Shown here: one piece after another, positions 51,751 to 59,537 of the stretch
Layout of the letters: each line of letters starts with the position of its first letter
Position numbering within the stretch: the first letter of the stretch is position 1
Origin: Nocardia terpenica
Lineage (GTDB): Bacteria > Actinomycetota > Actinomycetes > Mycobacteriales > Mycobacteriaceae
Length of the DNA stretch: 64,000 bases
NCBI RefSeq assembly: GCF_013186535.1
Contig: NZ_JABMCZ010000002.1
Location: forward strand, 1,302,001-1,366,000
Reading direction: 5' to 3'
The notes under the pieces: model-generated
What the model was told of the DNA's origin: nothing
What the model saw: the letters and a program-made list of their open reading frames with translations, nothing else
The model's database searches: none
Program-made: the position numbers and the translations under genes

Positions 51751-52435
51751 CTGCGGTGGGCTCGGCTTCCGCGTCGAATGGTGGGGTGTAGCGACCCCAG
51801 CGCGTGCAATCCCAGCCGAGGAAGGTGCCCGAATCGGTGTAGCGCGGGGCCAGTTCGATCGTTTCGGTGTTGTCGAGATGATTGTTCGTGGCGAAGGGCA
51901 GGGCTATGTCGGCGATTACCCGGGCTACCAGGCGCATGGCCGCGCCATGGCTCACCAGCAGGATGTCGCCGGGCTCAGTTCCGGTGGACAGGTAGCGGGT
52001 CCGAATGTTTTCCAGCGCAGGCAGATACCGGTCCAGGACCTCCTGGCCGGTCTCGCCACCCGGTACCCGCAGCTGTAGGTCGCCGCGGTGCCAGGCGCGA
52101 TACACGCGCTGGAAGGTCTCGTGCGCGGCTTCGGAATTCAGGCCCTCGAGGTCGCCTACCTGCACCTCGTACAGGCCGTCGATGGACTCGGCCGCCACCC
52201 CGGTCACCGATTCGATGTGCGCCGCGGTCTGCCGGGCGCGCAGCGCGGTCGAGCAGAACAGTCGCCGCGGCGGCGCGGACAGGTTCGTGCCGAACGACTT
52301 CGCCTGTGCCACACCGCGTTCGGTGAGCGGTAAGCCCGGCACCCGGGTGTCCAGGATCTTCGCGACATTGCCCTCGGTCTCACCGTGCCGCACCAGCACC
52401 AGGCGCCCGGGCGCGGGATCGGGTCTCTCGGTCAT
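51734..52435 (-). CDS. Histidine phosphatase (phosphoglycerate mutase family, Rv3837c-like)
   Basis: 233 residues from the ATG at 52435. The catalytic motif LVLVRHGETEGN is at the N-terminus, with ALRARQTAAHIESVTG, VPGGETGQEVLDRYL and the second His in ILLVSHGAAMRLV. Members act as phosphatases on small phosphorylated metabolites or, less often, as mutases. The start overlaps the pheA stop (ATGA), so the two are translationally coupled; position matches Rv3837c. The C-terminus (ADDPMG) is encoded by repeat DNA. Confidence 0.92.
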   Translation of the reverse strand: MTERPDPAPGRLVLVRHGETEGNVAKILDTRVPGLPLTERGVAQAKSFGTNLSAPPRRLFCSTALRARQTAAHIESVTGVAAESIDGLYEVQVGDLEGLNSEAAHETFQRVYRAWHRGDLQLRVPGGETGQEVLDRYLPALENIRTRYLSTGTEPGDILLVSHGAAMRLVARVIADIALPFATNNHLDNTETIELAPRYTDSGTFLGWDCTRWGRYTPPFDAEAEPTADDPMG

Positions 52436-53352
52436 AGGTCGGCCACCCCCTTCTTCAGATCCTCCAGCCAGGTCGCGGCCGGTTCGTCCGGCGGCGGCGG
52501 GGTGCCGCTCGGCGAACTCGCGGGCCACGAACCCAGGTAACGAATGCGGCCGGCGGTGCGGTGCAGCGCCTTGAGCGCCTCCGCCACCGGGGCGTCCTCG
52601 ATGTGCCCGACGCAGTCGAGGTAGAAGCGATAGGTGCCCATGCCGGTGCGGGTCGGCCGGGACTCGATGCGGGTGAGATCGACTCCGCGCGCGGCGAATT
52701 CGGCGAATACCCGCATCAGCGACCCCGGCTCGTTGGCCAGCTCCAGCACCACCAGGGAGGTGCGGTCGGCGCCCGTGCGCGGGGGCGCGGCGCAGGGCCG
52801 GGTGACCAGCACGAACCGCGTCACCGCCCGATCGTGGTCGGCGACGCCCGTGGCCAGTACCGACAGCCCCAGCCGCTCGCCCGCCAGCGCCGTGGACACG
52901 GCCGCGTCGGCGTGCCCGGCCGCGACGTCCTCGGCCGCAGCGGCATTGGAGGCGGACGTGTACAGCTTCGCCTGCGGCATCCGATCGGCCAGCCACATCC
53001 GGACCTGCGCCGCCGCCACCGGATACGCCGCGACCGTGCCCGCCTCGGCAAGGGTGACCCCGTCCCGCGCCACGATCGTGAACGCCACATCCAGCTCGGT
53101 CTCCGCAACGATCTGCAGCCGCGACCCGACCGTGAGCGCATCGAGCGTCGTCGAAATGGACCCCTCGACCGAACTCTCGATCGGCACCACCGCCCCGTCC
53201 ACCTCACCGGACCGAATCAGCTCGAGCGCCGCCCCCTGACTGGGCGCGGCAATCCGTTCCACCGCCCCCTCGAACACAGCGGCGGCCTCCAGCTTGGCGA
53301 GAGCCATCTCGGTAAATGTTCCCGAGGGCCCGAAATAGGCGATACGCGGCAC
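52432..53352 (-). CDS. pheA: Prephenate dehydratase
   Basis: 306 residues. Catalytic domain: IAYFGPSGTFTEMALAKLE, VPIESSVEGSISTTLDALT, and the TRF motif (AVTRFVLVTRP). The ACT domain follows with ESRPTRTGMGTYRFYLDCVGH, the Phe-binding regulatory site. The enzyme turns prephenate into phenylpyruvate for phenylalanine synthesis and is feedback-inhibited by Phe. Position matches Rv3838c. ATG at 53352; the upstream 235 bp hold the promoter and nothing else I can support. Confidence 0.96.
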   Translation of the reverse strand: MPRIAYFGPSGTFTEMALAKLEAAAVFEGAVERIAAPSQGAALELIRSGEVDGAVVPIESSVEGSISTTLDALTVGSRLQIVAETELDVAFTIVARDGVTLAEAGTVAAYPVAAAQVRMWLADRMPQAKLYTSASNAAAAEDVAAGHADAAVSTALAGERLGLSVLATGVADHDRAVTRFVLVTRPCAAPPRTGADRTSLVVLELANEPGSLMRVFAEFAARGVDLTRIESRPTRTGMGTYRFYLDCVGHIEDAPVAEALKALHRTAGRIRYLGSWPASSPSGTPPPPDEPAATWLEDLKKGVADL

Positions 53353-53586
53353 GAATACGACATTACCGAGAGCTCCCCCGCAAGCCCGCCGTTTGCACGA
53401 TTGTCACGCCCCGAGCCGAGCGTCCACGAACACCACCCACAGCGCTGTCACCACCAGCCGACGCATCAGCACCGCTTTGCTGAGCACCGATTGTCGGCGA
53501 GCACCACGCCGGTGTCGTGGTCATCACCAGCGGCCGGAGCGCCCGCGCTCTCGGTGGGCACCGGGTTGGCGGCCAACGAGCAGGTG

Positions 53587-54003
53587 TCAGTCGGGGGTGA
53601 GGGTTGTCAGGGCGTGGGTGATGGTGGTGGGGGCGGGGGTTTCTATGGCGAGGAGGACGGTGCGGAGGGCCTCGATGGCCGGGGGCTGGAGGGTGCGTAG
53701 GAAGGGCAGGTCGGGGGTGGTCAGGGCGGTTCGGATGTCTTCGCCGCAGAGGGCGGCGGCGGTGGCGGCCACGATGGCGACGGCGCGGTTTCCGTCGGCG
53801 GTGCGGGCTATGAATCCCGAGTCCGTGTGGGCGATGCCGACGAGGAATTCCGCGATCGATTCGTCGGAAGTGTCCAGGTCGAGGACCGGGGCGGGCGGAG
53901 GGTCGGAGATCGGCTGGACCAGATCGTCGACCAGGCGTGCGGGCCGGGTGGGCATGCTCAGGGACAGCAGAACCGGTTCGGCGGGGGTGGAATCGTGCGG
54001 CAC
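53587..54003 (-). CDS. Small protein of unknown function
   Basis: 138 residues. No signal peptide or membrane helix; Asp/Pro-rich N-terminal third, then an Ala-rich helical part (AVAIVAATAAALCGEDIRTA). No family recognised. Divergent from the DUF2470 gene at 54124; the IdeR-like box at 54052-54070 lies 49 bp upstream of this gene's start, so iron could control both. Codon use (G/C-rich third positions) fits a real gene. Confidence 0.6.
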   Translation of the reverse strand: MPHDSTPAEPVLLSLSMPTRPARLVDDLVQPISDPPPAPVLDLDTSDESIAEFLVGIAHTDSGFIARTADGNRAVAIVAATAAALCGEDIRTALTTPDLPFLRTLQPPAIEALRTVLLAIETPAPTTITHALTTLTPD

Positions 54004-54051
54004 GGTTTCAACCGTAGAGACCGTAACTCTTGCGTAGGCACCGCCTGTCCC

Positions 54052-54070
54052 TTAGCTTAGGTTTACCTAA
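54052..54070. promoter_or_regulatory. IdeR-like iron box
   Basis: TTAGCTTAGGTTTACCTAA matches the IdeR consensus (TTAGGTTAGGCTAACCTAA) at 16 of 19 positions. It sits between the divergent genes at 54003 and 54124. In M. tuberculosis the homologue of the latter (Rv3839) is IdeR-repressed, as I recall. Confidence 0.85.
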
Positions 54071-54123
54071 CTCACGGTTGGTCATCTCAGGCAGGGCCCG
54101 GATCGAATCTTTCGGAGGTATGC

Positions 54124-54879
54124 ATGCGCCGCACCACCACGACCGCCGCACCGACGACCGCCGAGCGGGTGCGCAGCGCCTGCGCCCACGCCACCCAGGC
54201 GACGCTGGCGCTGCCCGGCACCGATCCCGTCGGCACCGCACTGCATCATCTGCGGCCGTGCGGCGACGCGGTGATCGCGGTGCCGATGGACTCCCCGGCA
54301 CTCGCGGTGGGCCCCGCCGGTTCCCCGGCGGTGCTGGAGCTCACCGATCTGGCGCCGCTGCCACTGCGCGAGCCGGTGCGGACGCTGGTCTGGCTGCGCG
54401 GCAAGGTGCGCGCGGTGCCGGACTACGCGCAGCGCGCGCTGACCACCGAGGTGGCCGCCGAACATCCGCATCCGGCGCTGCTCGACGTCGGCCACAGCAC
54501 CGTGCTGCTGCGGCTGGTGCTGGATTCGGCGGTGGTGGCCGATGCCACCGGGGCCGCGGCGGCCTGCCTGGACCAGCTGCGGGCGGCGCGCCCGGATCCG
54601 TTCTGGGAGTTGGAGTCCGCGTGGCTGCAGCACATGAGCGCCGACCACGCCGATGTGGTCGACCAGCTGGCCCGGCACCTGCCGGTGCGACTGCGCGGCG
54701 GGCGGGTACATCCGCTGGCCATCGACCGGTACGGGGTCACGCTGCGGGTGGAGGGTCCCGACGGCGACCACGACGTCCGCCTACCCTTCGACGCCCCGGT
54801 CGACGACGTGCAGTCCTTGAGCCGGGCCGTGCGCATCCTGGCGGGTTGCCCCTTCCTACACGGCATGCGCCGCGGGTGA
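54124..54879 (+). CDS. DUF2470-domain protein, iron-regulated (Rv3839-like)
   Basis: 251 residues. A heme-utilisation-like split-barrel N-terminal part (LVWLRGKVRAVPDYAQRALT) and a C-terminal DUF2470 domain (WLQHMSADHADVVDQLARHL, DRYGVTLRVEGPDGDHDVRL, DVQSLSRAVRILAG), the arrangement of heme oxygenase-like/HugZ-type flavin or heme proteins. An IdeR box 53 bp upstream points to expression under iron starvation. The ATG is preceded by CGGAGGT. Role in heme or iron handling is inference. Confidence 0.85.
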   Translation: MRRTTTTAAPTTAERVRSACAHATQATLALPGTDPVGTALHHLRPCGDAVIAVPMDSPALAVGPAGSPAVLELTDLAPLPLREPVRTLVWLRGKVRAVPDYAQRALTTEVAAEHPHPALLDVGHSTVLLRLVLDSAVVADATGAAAACLDQLRAARPDPFWELESAWLQHMSADHADVVDQLARHLPVRLRGGRVHPLAIDRYGVTLRVEGPDGDHDVRLPFDAPVDDVQSLSRAVRILAGCPFLHGMRRG

Positions 54880-54957
54880 GCGACGCAATGTCACGATGAC
54901 GGATGCCGCGTCGTCAATGTCGTGTTGCCCCACAACCGACCAGACGAGGAAGCATCC

Positions 54958-55356
54958 ATGAGCATCGAGATCACCAACCCCGCCGAGCTACACGATCCGA
55001 CCGCATTCGGCTACAGCCACGTCGCCCGGGCACGCGGCGAGCTGGTCTTCATTGCGGGCCAATATGATTCCGACGCCGAGGGCCACACCACCACCACCAC
55101 CGACTTCGCCGAACAGGTCGCCCGCGCCTTCACCAACCTCGGAATCGCCCTGCGCTCGGCCGGATTGGACTACACCGACGTAGCCCAACTACGCACCTTC
55201 ATCGTCGACCACGACCCGACCAAACTAACCATCCTCGGCACCAAAATCGCCGAAATCTGGGGCACCCACCCACCGACACAAACCCTCAACGGCGTTGCAG
55301 CCCTGGCCCTACCAGACATGCTCTTCGAAGTAGACGCCATCGCCATCCGCAACTGA
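54958..55356 (+). CDS. RidA-like (YjgF/YER057c) family protein
   Basis: 132 residues from the ATG at 54958 (GAGGAAG upstream). Family features: FGYSHVARARGELVFIAGQY, the central DFAEQVARAFTNLGIALRSA, and PPTQTLNGVAALALPDMLFE followed by VDAIAIRN. The Arg that binds substrate carboxylates in RidA is not clearly at its usual place, so this may be a non-RidA subgroup. RidA hydrolyses reactive enamines. C-rich and A-rich codons differ from the neighbours, and a 700-bp repeat tract follows directly. Confidence 0.85.
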   Translation: MSIEITNPAELHDPTAFGYSHVARARGELVFIAGQYDSDAEGHTTTTTDFAEQVARAFTNLGIALRSAGLDYTDVAQLRTFIVDHDPTKLTILGTKIAEIWGTHPPTQTLNGVAALALPDMLFEVDAIAIRN

Positions 55357-55369
55357 TCAAGCACACCCA

Positions 55370-55990
55370 CCACCCGCCGCGCGCACCCCATCACCCCGAC
55401 ATGCACCCCCAGCCATTCCGGCACGGGTGGCCCACAACTCCAGCGCGCGGCCATCATCCCAGCGCGCGCCCCATCACCACGGCATGCGCGCCCCATCACC
55501 CCGGCATGGTGGCCCGCAATCTCAGCATGTGCGGCCCACCATCCCGGCAAGCGTGGCCCACGACTCCGGCGTGCACGGCCCATCACCCCGACATGCGCGC
55601 CTGGCCAGTCCGGCATGAGTGGCCCGCCACCGCAGCATATGCGCCCCATCACCCCGGCATGGGTGGCCCGCAATCTCAGCATGTGCGGCCCACCATCCCG
55701 GCAAGCGTGGCCCACGACTCCGGCGTGCACGGCCCATCACCCTGGCATGCGCGCCTGGCCAGTCCGGCATGGGTGGCCCGCCACCCAACATGTGCGGCCC
55801 ATCTCCCTGGCATGCGCGCCTGGCCAGTCCGGCATGCGCGGCCCACCACGCCGACCTGCGCGGCCCGCCAGCCCAGCATGCGCGGCCCAACCCAGCGTGC
55901 ACGCCTCGTCACTGAGGCATGCGCAGCCGTCACCCCTTGCCCGGCCAGGCACTCCGGCGTGTGCGCGTCCATCCCGGTGTGTGCGCCCCT
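55370..55990. repeat. Degenerate tandem-repeat tract with 154-bp higher-order duplication
   Basis: About 25 units of 22-26 bp built around CCCATCACCCCGGCATGCGC fill the gap between the RidA-like and CPBP genes. A block starting GGCCCGCAATCTCAGCATGT at 55511 recurs at 55665, 154 bp later, and the match extends over at least the next 115 bp. Several frames stay open through the tract only because of its base composition; I do not call a gene. Confidence 0.85.
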
Positions 55991-56061
55991 TCATGCCAGC
56001 ATGTGGGCGCCGTCGTCACGGTGTGGTCTTGGCTGGGTGCTCGGTGGATAGATTGGCGGGC

Positions 56062-56856
56062 ATGGTGTGGCCTACTGATTCCGGGTTTGCTGGGCGGGGG
56101 AGCGTGGTGGGGCGGGAGCGGGTTGCTGTTCGGGTGGAGATTTTGGTGGTGCTGGTTGTCACCTTTGGGCTCAGTGGGGCTAGTGCGGGGTTGTCGCTGT
56201 TGCAGAGTGCGTTGGCGCCCGGGGGGATTGGGGGGCAGGCGGTTGCGCTGAATCCGTCGCGGGCCGCGCAGTCGACTATTGATCTGCTGTTTCAGCTGTT
56301 GAGTGTGCTGCGGCTGTTGGGGTGGGGGGCGCTGGGGCTGTATCTGTTGTGGCGCAGTGGGATTGGGCCGCGTGTGGTTGGGCTGGCGCGGGTCCGGTGG
56401 CGGGGGGATGTGCTGCCGGGGGTGGCGCTGGCGGCGGTGATCGGGGTGCCGGGGCTGGGGTTGTATCTGGTTGCGCACGCGCTCGGGGTGAGTGTGACCA
56501 TTGTGCCGAGCTCGCTGGGCGATCACTGGTGGCGGCTGCCGGTGCTGGTGCTGTCCGCGGCGGCCAATGCCGTCGCCGAGGAGGTGCTGGTGGTGGCCTT
56601 CTTGATCACCCGGCTGCGTTCACTGGGGTGGACGGAGAATCGGTCGCTACTGGCCTCGGCGGTGCTGCGCGGCAGCTATCACCTGTACCAGGGGCTCGGC
56701 GGTGGGCTCGGAAATCTGGTGATGGGCCTGGTGTTCGGCCGATTCTGGCAGCGCACCGGTCGGTTGTGGCCGCTGGTGCTGGCGCACGCCACCATCGACA
56801 CCGTCGCCTACGTCGGCTACACGATCCTGCACGGGCACGTCTCCTGGCTGCCGTAA
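56062..56856 (+). CDS. CPBP-family intramembrane metalloprotease
   Basis: 264 residues from the ATG at 56062. About seven membrane helices. Catalytic motifs of the CPBP/Abi family: AEEVLVVAFLITRL (EE pair), LRGSYHLYQG (His) and LAHATIDTVAY (His). Such proteases resemble the CAAX prenyl endopeptidase fold and often have unclear substrates, sometimes bacteriocin immunity. Third-base G use is high at the 5' end. It follows the repeat tract; the true start could be a few codons away. Confidence 0.88.
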   Translation: MVWPTDSGFAGRGSVVGRERVAVRVEILVVLVVTFGLSGASAGLSLLQSALAPGGIGGQAVALNPSRAAQSTIDLLFQLLSVLRLLGWGALGLYLLWRSGIGPRVVGLARVRWRGDVLPGVALAAVIGVPGLGLYLVAHALGVSVTIVPSSLGDHWWRLPVLVLSAAANAVAEEVLVVAFLITRLRSLGWTENRSLLASAVLRGSYHLYQGLGGGLGNLVMGLVFGRFWQRTGRLWPLVLAHATIDTVAYVGYTILHGHVSWLP

Positions 56857-56929
56857 TCGGCGGCGGGGTTCGGGGCGCCGCCGAATCGTGATGAACCGCG
56901 GCACCCGCCGGATCAGTAGCATCACGGTG

Positions 56930-58255
56930 ATGAACGGCGACGACCCCCAGCAGCATGCGCGGACGCGCCGGGTGCCGCCGCCGGTCGGGCCCGGTCCGCA
57001 TCGCACTCCCCCGCCCGGGCAGGACGAGACGAATGCCCCGCGCATCGAGCCGACACAGGTGATCCGGCGCGACGGCACGCCCGGACCCGCGCTGGCATGG
57101 TCGCAGGTCCCGCCCACCCGCAATCCCCCACCGCGCAATTCCCAGCCGCCCCGCAATCCCCCGCCCGGACCGCCGCGCCGCCCGATGAATCAGCCCGCCC
57201 ACGCCCCCACGCAGCGGCCGGTTCCCTACCGCGAGGCACCCCCGCCCCCACCACCCGCCGGTCCGCGCCGCCGCGACCAGGGACCGCGACCGCCGCGACC
57301 GCGCCGCCGGAGGCATTGGGGCCGTTGGCTGCTCGTCCTGCTGCTGGTGCTGATCATCACCCCGGTCGCGGGGCTGATCTATCTGGACCGGTCGCTCAAC
57401 CGGATCCCGGTCCTGGCCGACTACCCGGGCCGGGTCGGGCACACCGCGGGCACCAACTGGCTGCTCACCGGGTCCGACAGCCGGATCGGGCTGACGCCGG
57501 AACAGGAGAAGGAACTGTCCACCGGCGACACCGCCGATGCGGGCGGCGAGCGCAGCGACACCATCATGCTGGTGCACATCTCGCAGTCGGGATCGACCAC
57601 GGTGGTCAGCCTGCCGCGCGACTCCTACGTGCCCATCCCCGGTCAGGGCCGCGACAAACTCAACGCGGCCTTCGCGGCGGGCGGTCCCCGGCTGCTGGTC
57701 CAGACCGTGGAGGCCGCGACCGGACTGCACATCGATCACTTCGCCAAGATCGGCTTCGGCGGCTTCGCGACCATGGTGGACGCGATCGGCGGCATCGACA
57801 TGTGCCTGCCGCAGCCGATGGACGATCCGCTGGCCGGGATCAATCTGCCCGCGGGCTGCCAGCACCTGAGCGGCCCGCAGGCGCTGGGTTACGTGCGCAG
57901 CCGCGCCACGCCCCGCGCCGACCTGGACCGGATGAACAATCAGCGCCTGTTCCTGTCGGCCCTGCTGAAGAAGGCGACCAGCGCGGGCACCCTGGCCAAT
58001 CCGTTCCGGCTGTGGCCGCTGGCGACCGGCATCACGCGCTCGCTGCAGGTCGACAACGGCGACCACATCTGGGATCTGGCCCGGCTGGGCTGGTCGCTGC
58101 ACAGCAATACCGTCGCCACGACGGTGCCGATCGGCGGCTTCGAGAATGTGTCGGACAGCGGCAATGTCCTGCTGTGGGACAAGGACAGGGCGAGCCAATT
58201 CTTCGGAGCGCTGGCCGCGGACAAGCCGATCCCCGACGATCTGCTCACGCGGTAA
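56930..58255 (+). CDS. LytR-CpsA-Psr (LCP) family protein
   Basis: 441 residues from the ATG at 56930; a frame from 56888 is possible. A cytoplasmic Pro/Arg-rich N-terminus (about 1-125), one membrane helix (about 128-152), then the LCP domain: NWLLTGSDSRIG, GGERSDTIMLVHISQ, VVSLPRDSYVPIPGQGRDKL and LGYVRSRATPRADLDR, with the catalytic Arg and Asp residues in place. LCP enzymes transfer polysaccharides such as arabinogalactan from the lipid carrier to peptidoglycan, so the gene fits the window's wall theme. Followed nine bases later by the ferritin gene. Confidence 0.92.
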   Translation: MNGDDPQQHARTRRVPPPVGPGPHRTPPPGQDETNAPRIEPTQVIRRDGTPGPALAWSQVPPTRNPPPRNSQPPRNPPPGPPRRPMNQPAHAPTQRPVPYREAPPPPPPAGPRRRDQGPRPPRPRRRRHWGRWLLVLLLVLIITPVAGLIYLDRSLNRIPVLADYPGRVGHTAGTNWLLTGSDSRIGLTPEQEKELSTGDTADAGGERSDTIMLVHISQSGSTTVVSLPRDSYVPIPGQGRDKLNAAFAAGGPRLLVQTVEAATGLHIDHFAKIGFGGFATMVDAIGGIDMCLPQPMDDPLAGINLPAGCQHLSGPQALGYVRSRATPRADLDRMNNQRLFLSALLKKATSAGTLANPFRLWPLATGITRSLQVDNGDHIWDLARLGWSLHSNTVATTVPIGGFENVSDSGNVLLWDKDRASQFFGALAADKPIPDDLLTR

Positions 58256-58264
58256 CGTCGGGAC

Positions 58265-58792
58265 ATGCCCTTTCCCGACCTGTTGCGCACCCAGATCCGG
58301 CACGAGTTCACCGCCGCCCAGCAGTACCTCGCGAGCGCGGTCTATTTCGATGCGCTGCGGCTGCCGCGGCTGGCCGGGGTCTGCTATCGCGGCGCCGAGG
58401 ACAAGCGCGCCCACGCGCTGCGCATGGTGCAGTACCTGCTGGACCGCGACCTCGAGGTCCGCGTCGGCGGCCTGGACGAGATCGTGTCCGACTTCGAATC
58501 CCCACGCGCCGCAATCGAATTCCTGCTGAATCGGGAGCGCGAGCTGACCGAGTCGATCAGCACCCTCACCGGCACCGCCCGCCACGCCGGGGACTATCTG
58601 GGCGAGCAGTTCACCCGCTGGTTCCTGAAGGACCAGATGGACGAGGTGTCCCGGATGTCGACGTTGCTGACAGTGTGCGAGCGAGCCGACGGCAATCTGT
58701 TCGACATCGAGGAGTTCATTGCCCGCGAGGTGCGCACCCCCGCGCCCGACGCCTCGGCTCCGAAAGTCGCCGGAATGGCAAGAATTAATTAG
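58265..58792 (+). CDS. Ferritin-like protein with altered ferroxidase centre
   Basis: 175 residues, four-helix bundle of the BfrB/ferritin type: IRHEFTAAQQYLASAVYFDA (helix A Glu), AEDKRAHALRMVQYLLDRDL (helix B), LNRERELTESIS (helix C) and GEQFTRWFLKDQMDEVSRM (helix D). In helix B the ferroxidase Glu three residues before the conserved His is Lys (KRAH instead of ERNH). The other ligands are kept. It may therefore be a poor ferroxidase, a partner subunit in mixed cages with the next gene's product, or a storage-only protein. It starts nine bases after the LCP stop and probably shares that transcript. Confidence 0.9.
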   Translation: MPFPDLLRTQIRHEFTAAQQYLASAVYFDALRLPRLAGVCYRGAEDKRAHALRMVQYLLDRDLEVRVGGLDEIVSDFESPRAAIEFLLNRERELTESISTLTGTARHAGDYLGEQFTRWFLKDQMDEVSRMSTLLTVCERADGNLFDIEEFIAREVRTPAPDASAPKVAGMARIN

Positions 58793-58807
58793 GCAATACT
58801 TGCCTCA
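58789..58807. promoter_or_regulatory. IdeR/DtxR-like box upstream of bfrB
   Basis: TTAGGCAATACTTGCCTCA contains the perfect palindrome AGGCAA-TAC-TTGCCT and keeps the outer TTAGG half of an iron box. It overlaps the stop of the first ferritin gene and ends 52 bp before the bfrB start. In M. tuberculosis IdeR activates bfrB from upstream boxes, so activation by iron is the likely function. Confidence 0.65.
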
Positions 58808-58859
58808 ATAAGGGTGCACTTGGATGACATATCCTCTGACCAGCATTAATGTCGTGTCC

Positions 58860-59408
58860 ATGTCCAGCCACCCCGAGCCCCCACGCAGCAAGTTCCATGC
58901 CCTGCTTCACGATCAGATCCGGCATGAATTCAATGCCGAGCACCAGTACATCGCGATCGCAGTATGGTTCGACAATGCCGATCTGCCGGTGCTGGCGAAA
59001 CATTTCTACGCCCAGGCCATCGAGGAACGCAATCACGCGATGATGATCGTGCAGTACTTCCTCGACCGGGATATGAGCGTGGAGCTGACCAGCGTCGACG
59101 GCGCCGTGTCGAAGTTCGAGAACGCCCGCGAGCCGATCGCGCTGGCCCTGCGGCAGGAGAAGACGGTCACCGATCAGATCGTCCAGCTCGCGGGCACCGC
59201 CCGCGAGGAGGGCGACTATCTCGGCGAGCAATTCATGCAGTGGTTCCTGAAGGAGCAGGTCGAGGAGGTGGCGCGCATGACGACGCTGCTGACCGTCGCC
59301 GAACGCGCCGGTTCGAACCTGTTCGACCTGGAATATTTCGTGGCCCGTGAGATGAGCGACCCGAGCGACGCCTCGGGCGCGCCCAGCGCGGCGGGCGGCG
59401 CGGTGTAG
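58860..59408 (+). CDS. bfrB: Ferritin BfrB
   Basis: 182 residues from the ATG at 58860, which fits the length of Mtb BfrB before KFHALL; an ATG at 58824 exists. Ferroxidase ligands are complete: Glu in IRHEFNAEHQY, Glu and His in AIEERNHAMM, Glu in LRQEKTVTDQ, Gln/Glu in KEQVEEVARM. The C-terminus (PSAAGGAV) resembles that of Mtb BfrB, which is needed for iron release. It is a non-heme ferritin forming a 24-mer that stores iron. No ribosome-binding site precedes the ATG; with a TTAATG -10-like element about ten bases upstream, a leaderless mRNA is possible. Confidence 0.93.
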   Translation: MSSHPEPPRSKFHALLHDQIRHEFNAEHQYIAIAVWFDNADLPVLAKHFYAQAIEERNHAMMIVQYFLDRDMSVELTSVDGAVSKFENAREPIALALRQEKTVTDQIVQLAGTAREEGDYLGEQFMQWFLKEQVEEVARMTTLLTVAERAGSNLFDLEYFVAREMSDPSDASGAPSAAGGAV

Positions 59409-59425
59409 TCCACTCCCTACGAACG

Positions 59426-59458
59426 AGGCTCGGCTCCGCATCTCGCGAAGCCGAGCCT
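59426..59458 (+). terminator. Terminator after bfrB
   Basis: Perfect 10-bp inverted repeat AGGCTCGGCT / AGCCGAGCCT with a 13-base loop, followed by TT. It lies 18 bp past the bfrB stop, between convergent genes, and could also end the opposite transcript. Confidence 0.75.
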
Positions 59459-59537
59459 TTCAGTTTGCGGCCGCAGGGAATTCGGCAATGCGTGAGAAAT
59501 ACACGTCCGCTGAAATTCCCGGCGGGAATCGGGCCTG

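Noticed and set aside
55370..55990. Possible CRISPR array in the repeat tract
   Set aside because: Units are degenerate and contiguous, with no identical direct repeats separated by unique spacers, and no cas genes are nearby.
55401..56051. Open frames through the repeat tract, on both strands
   Set aside because: Open only because of repeat composition; all frames give low-complexity His/Pro/Ala peptides and no start site stands out.
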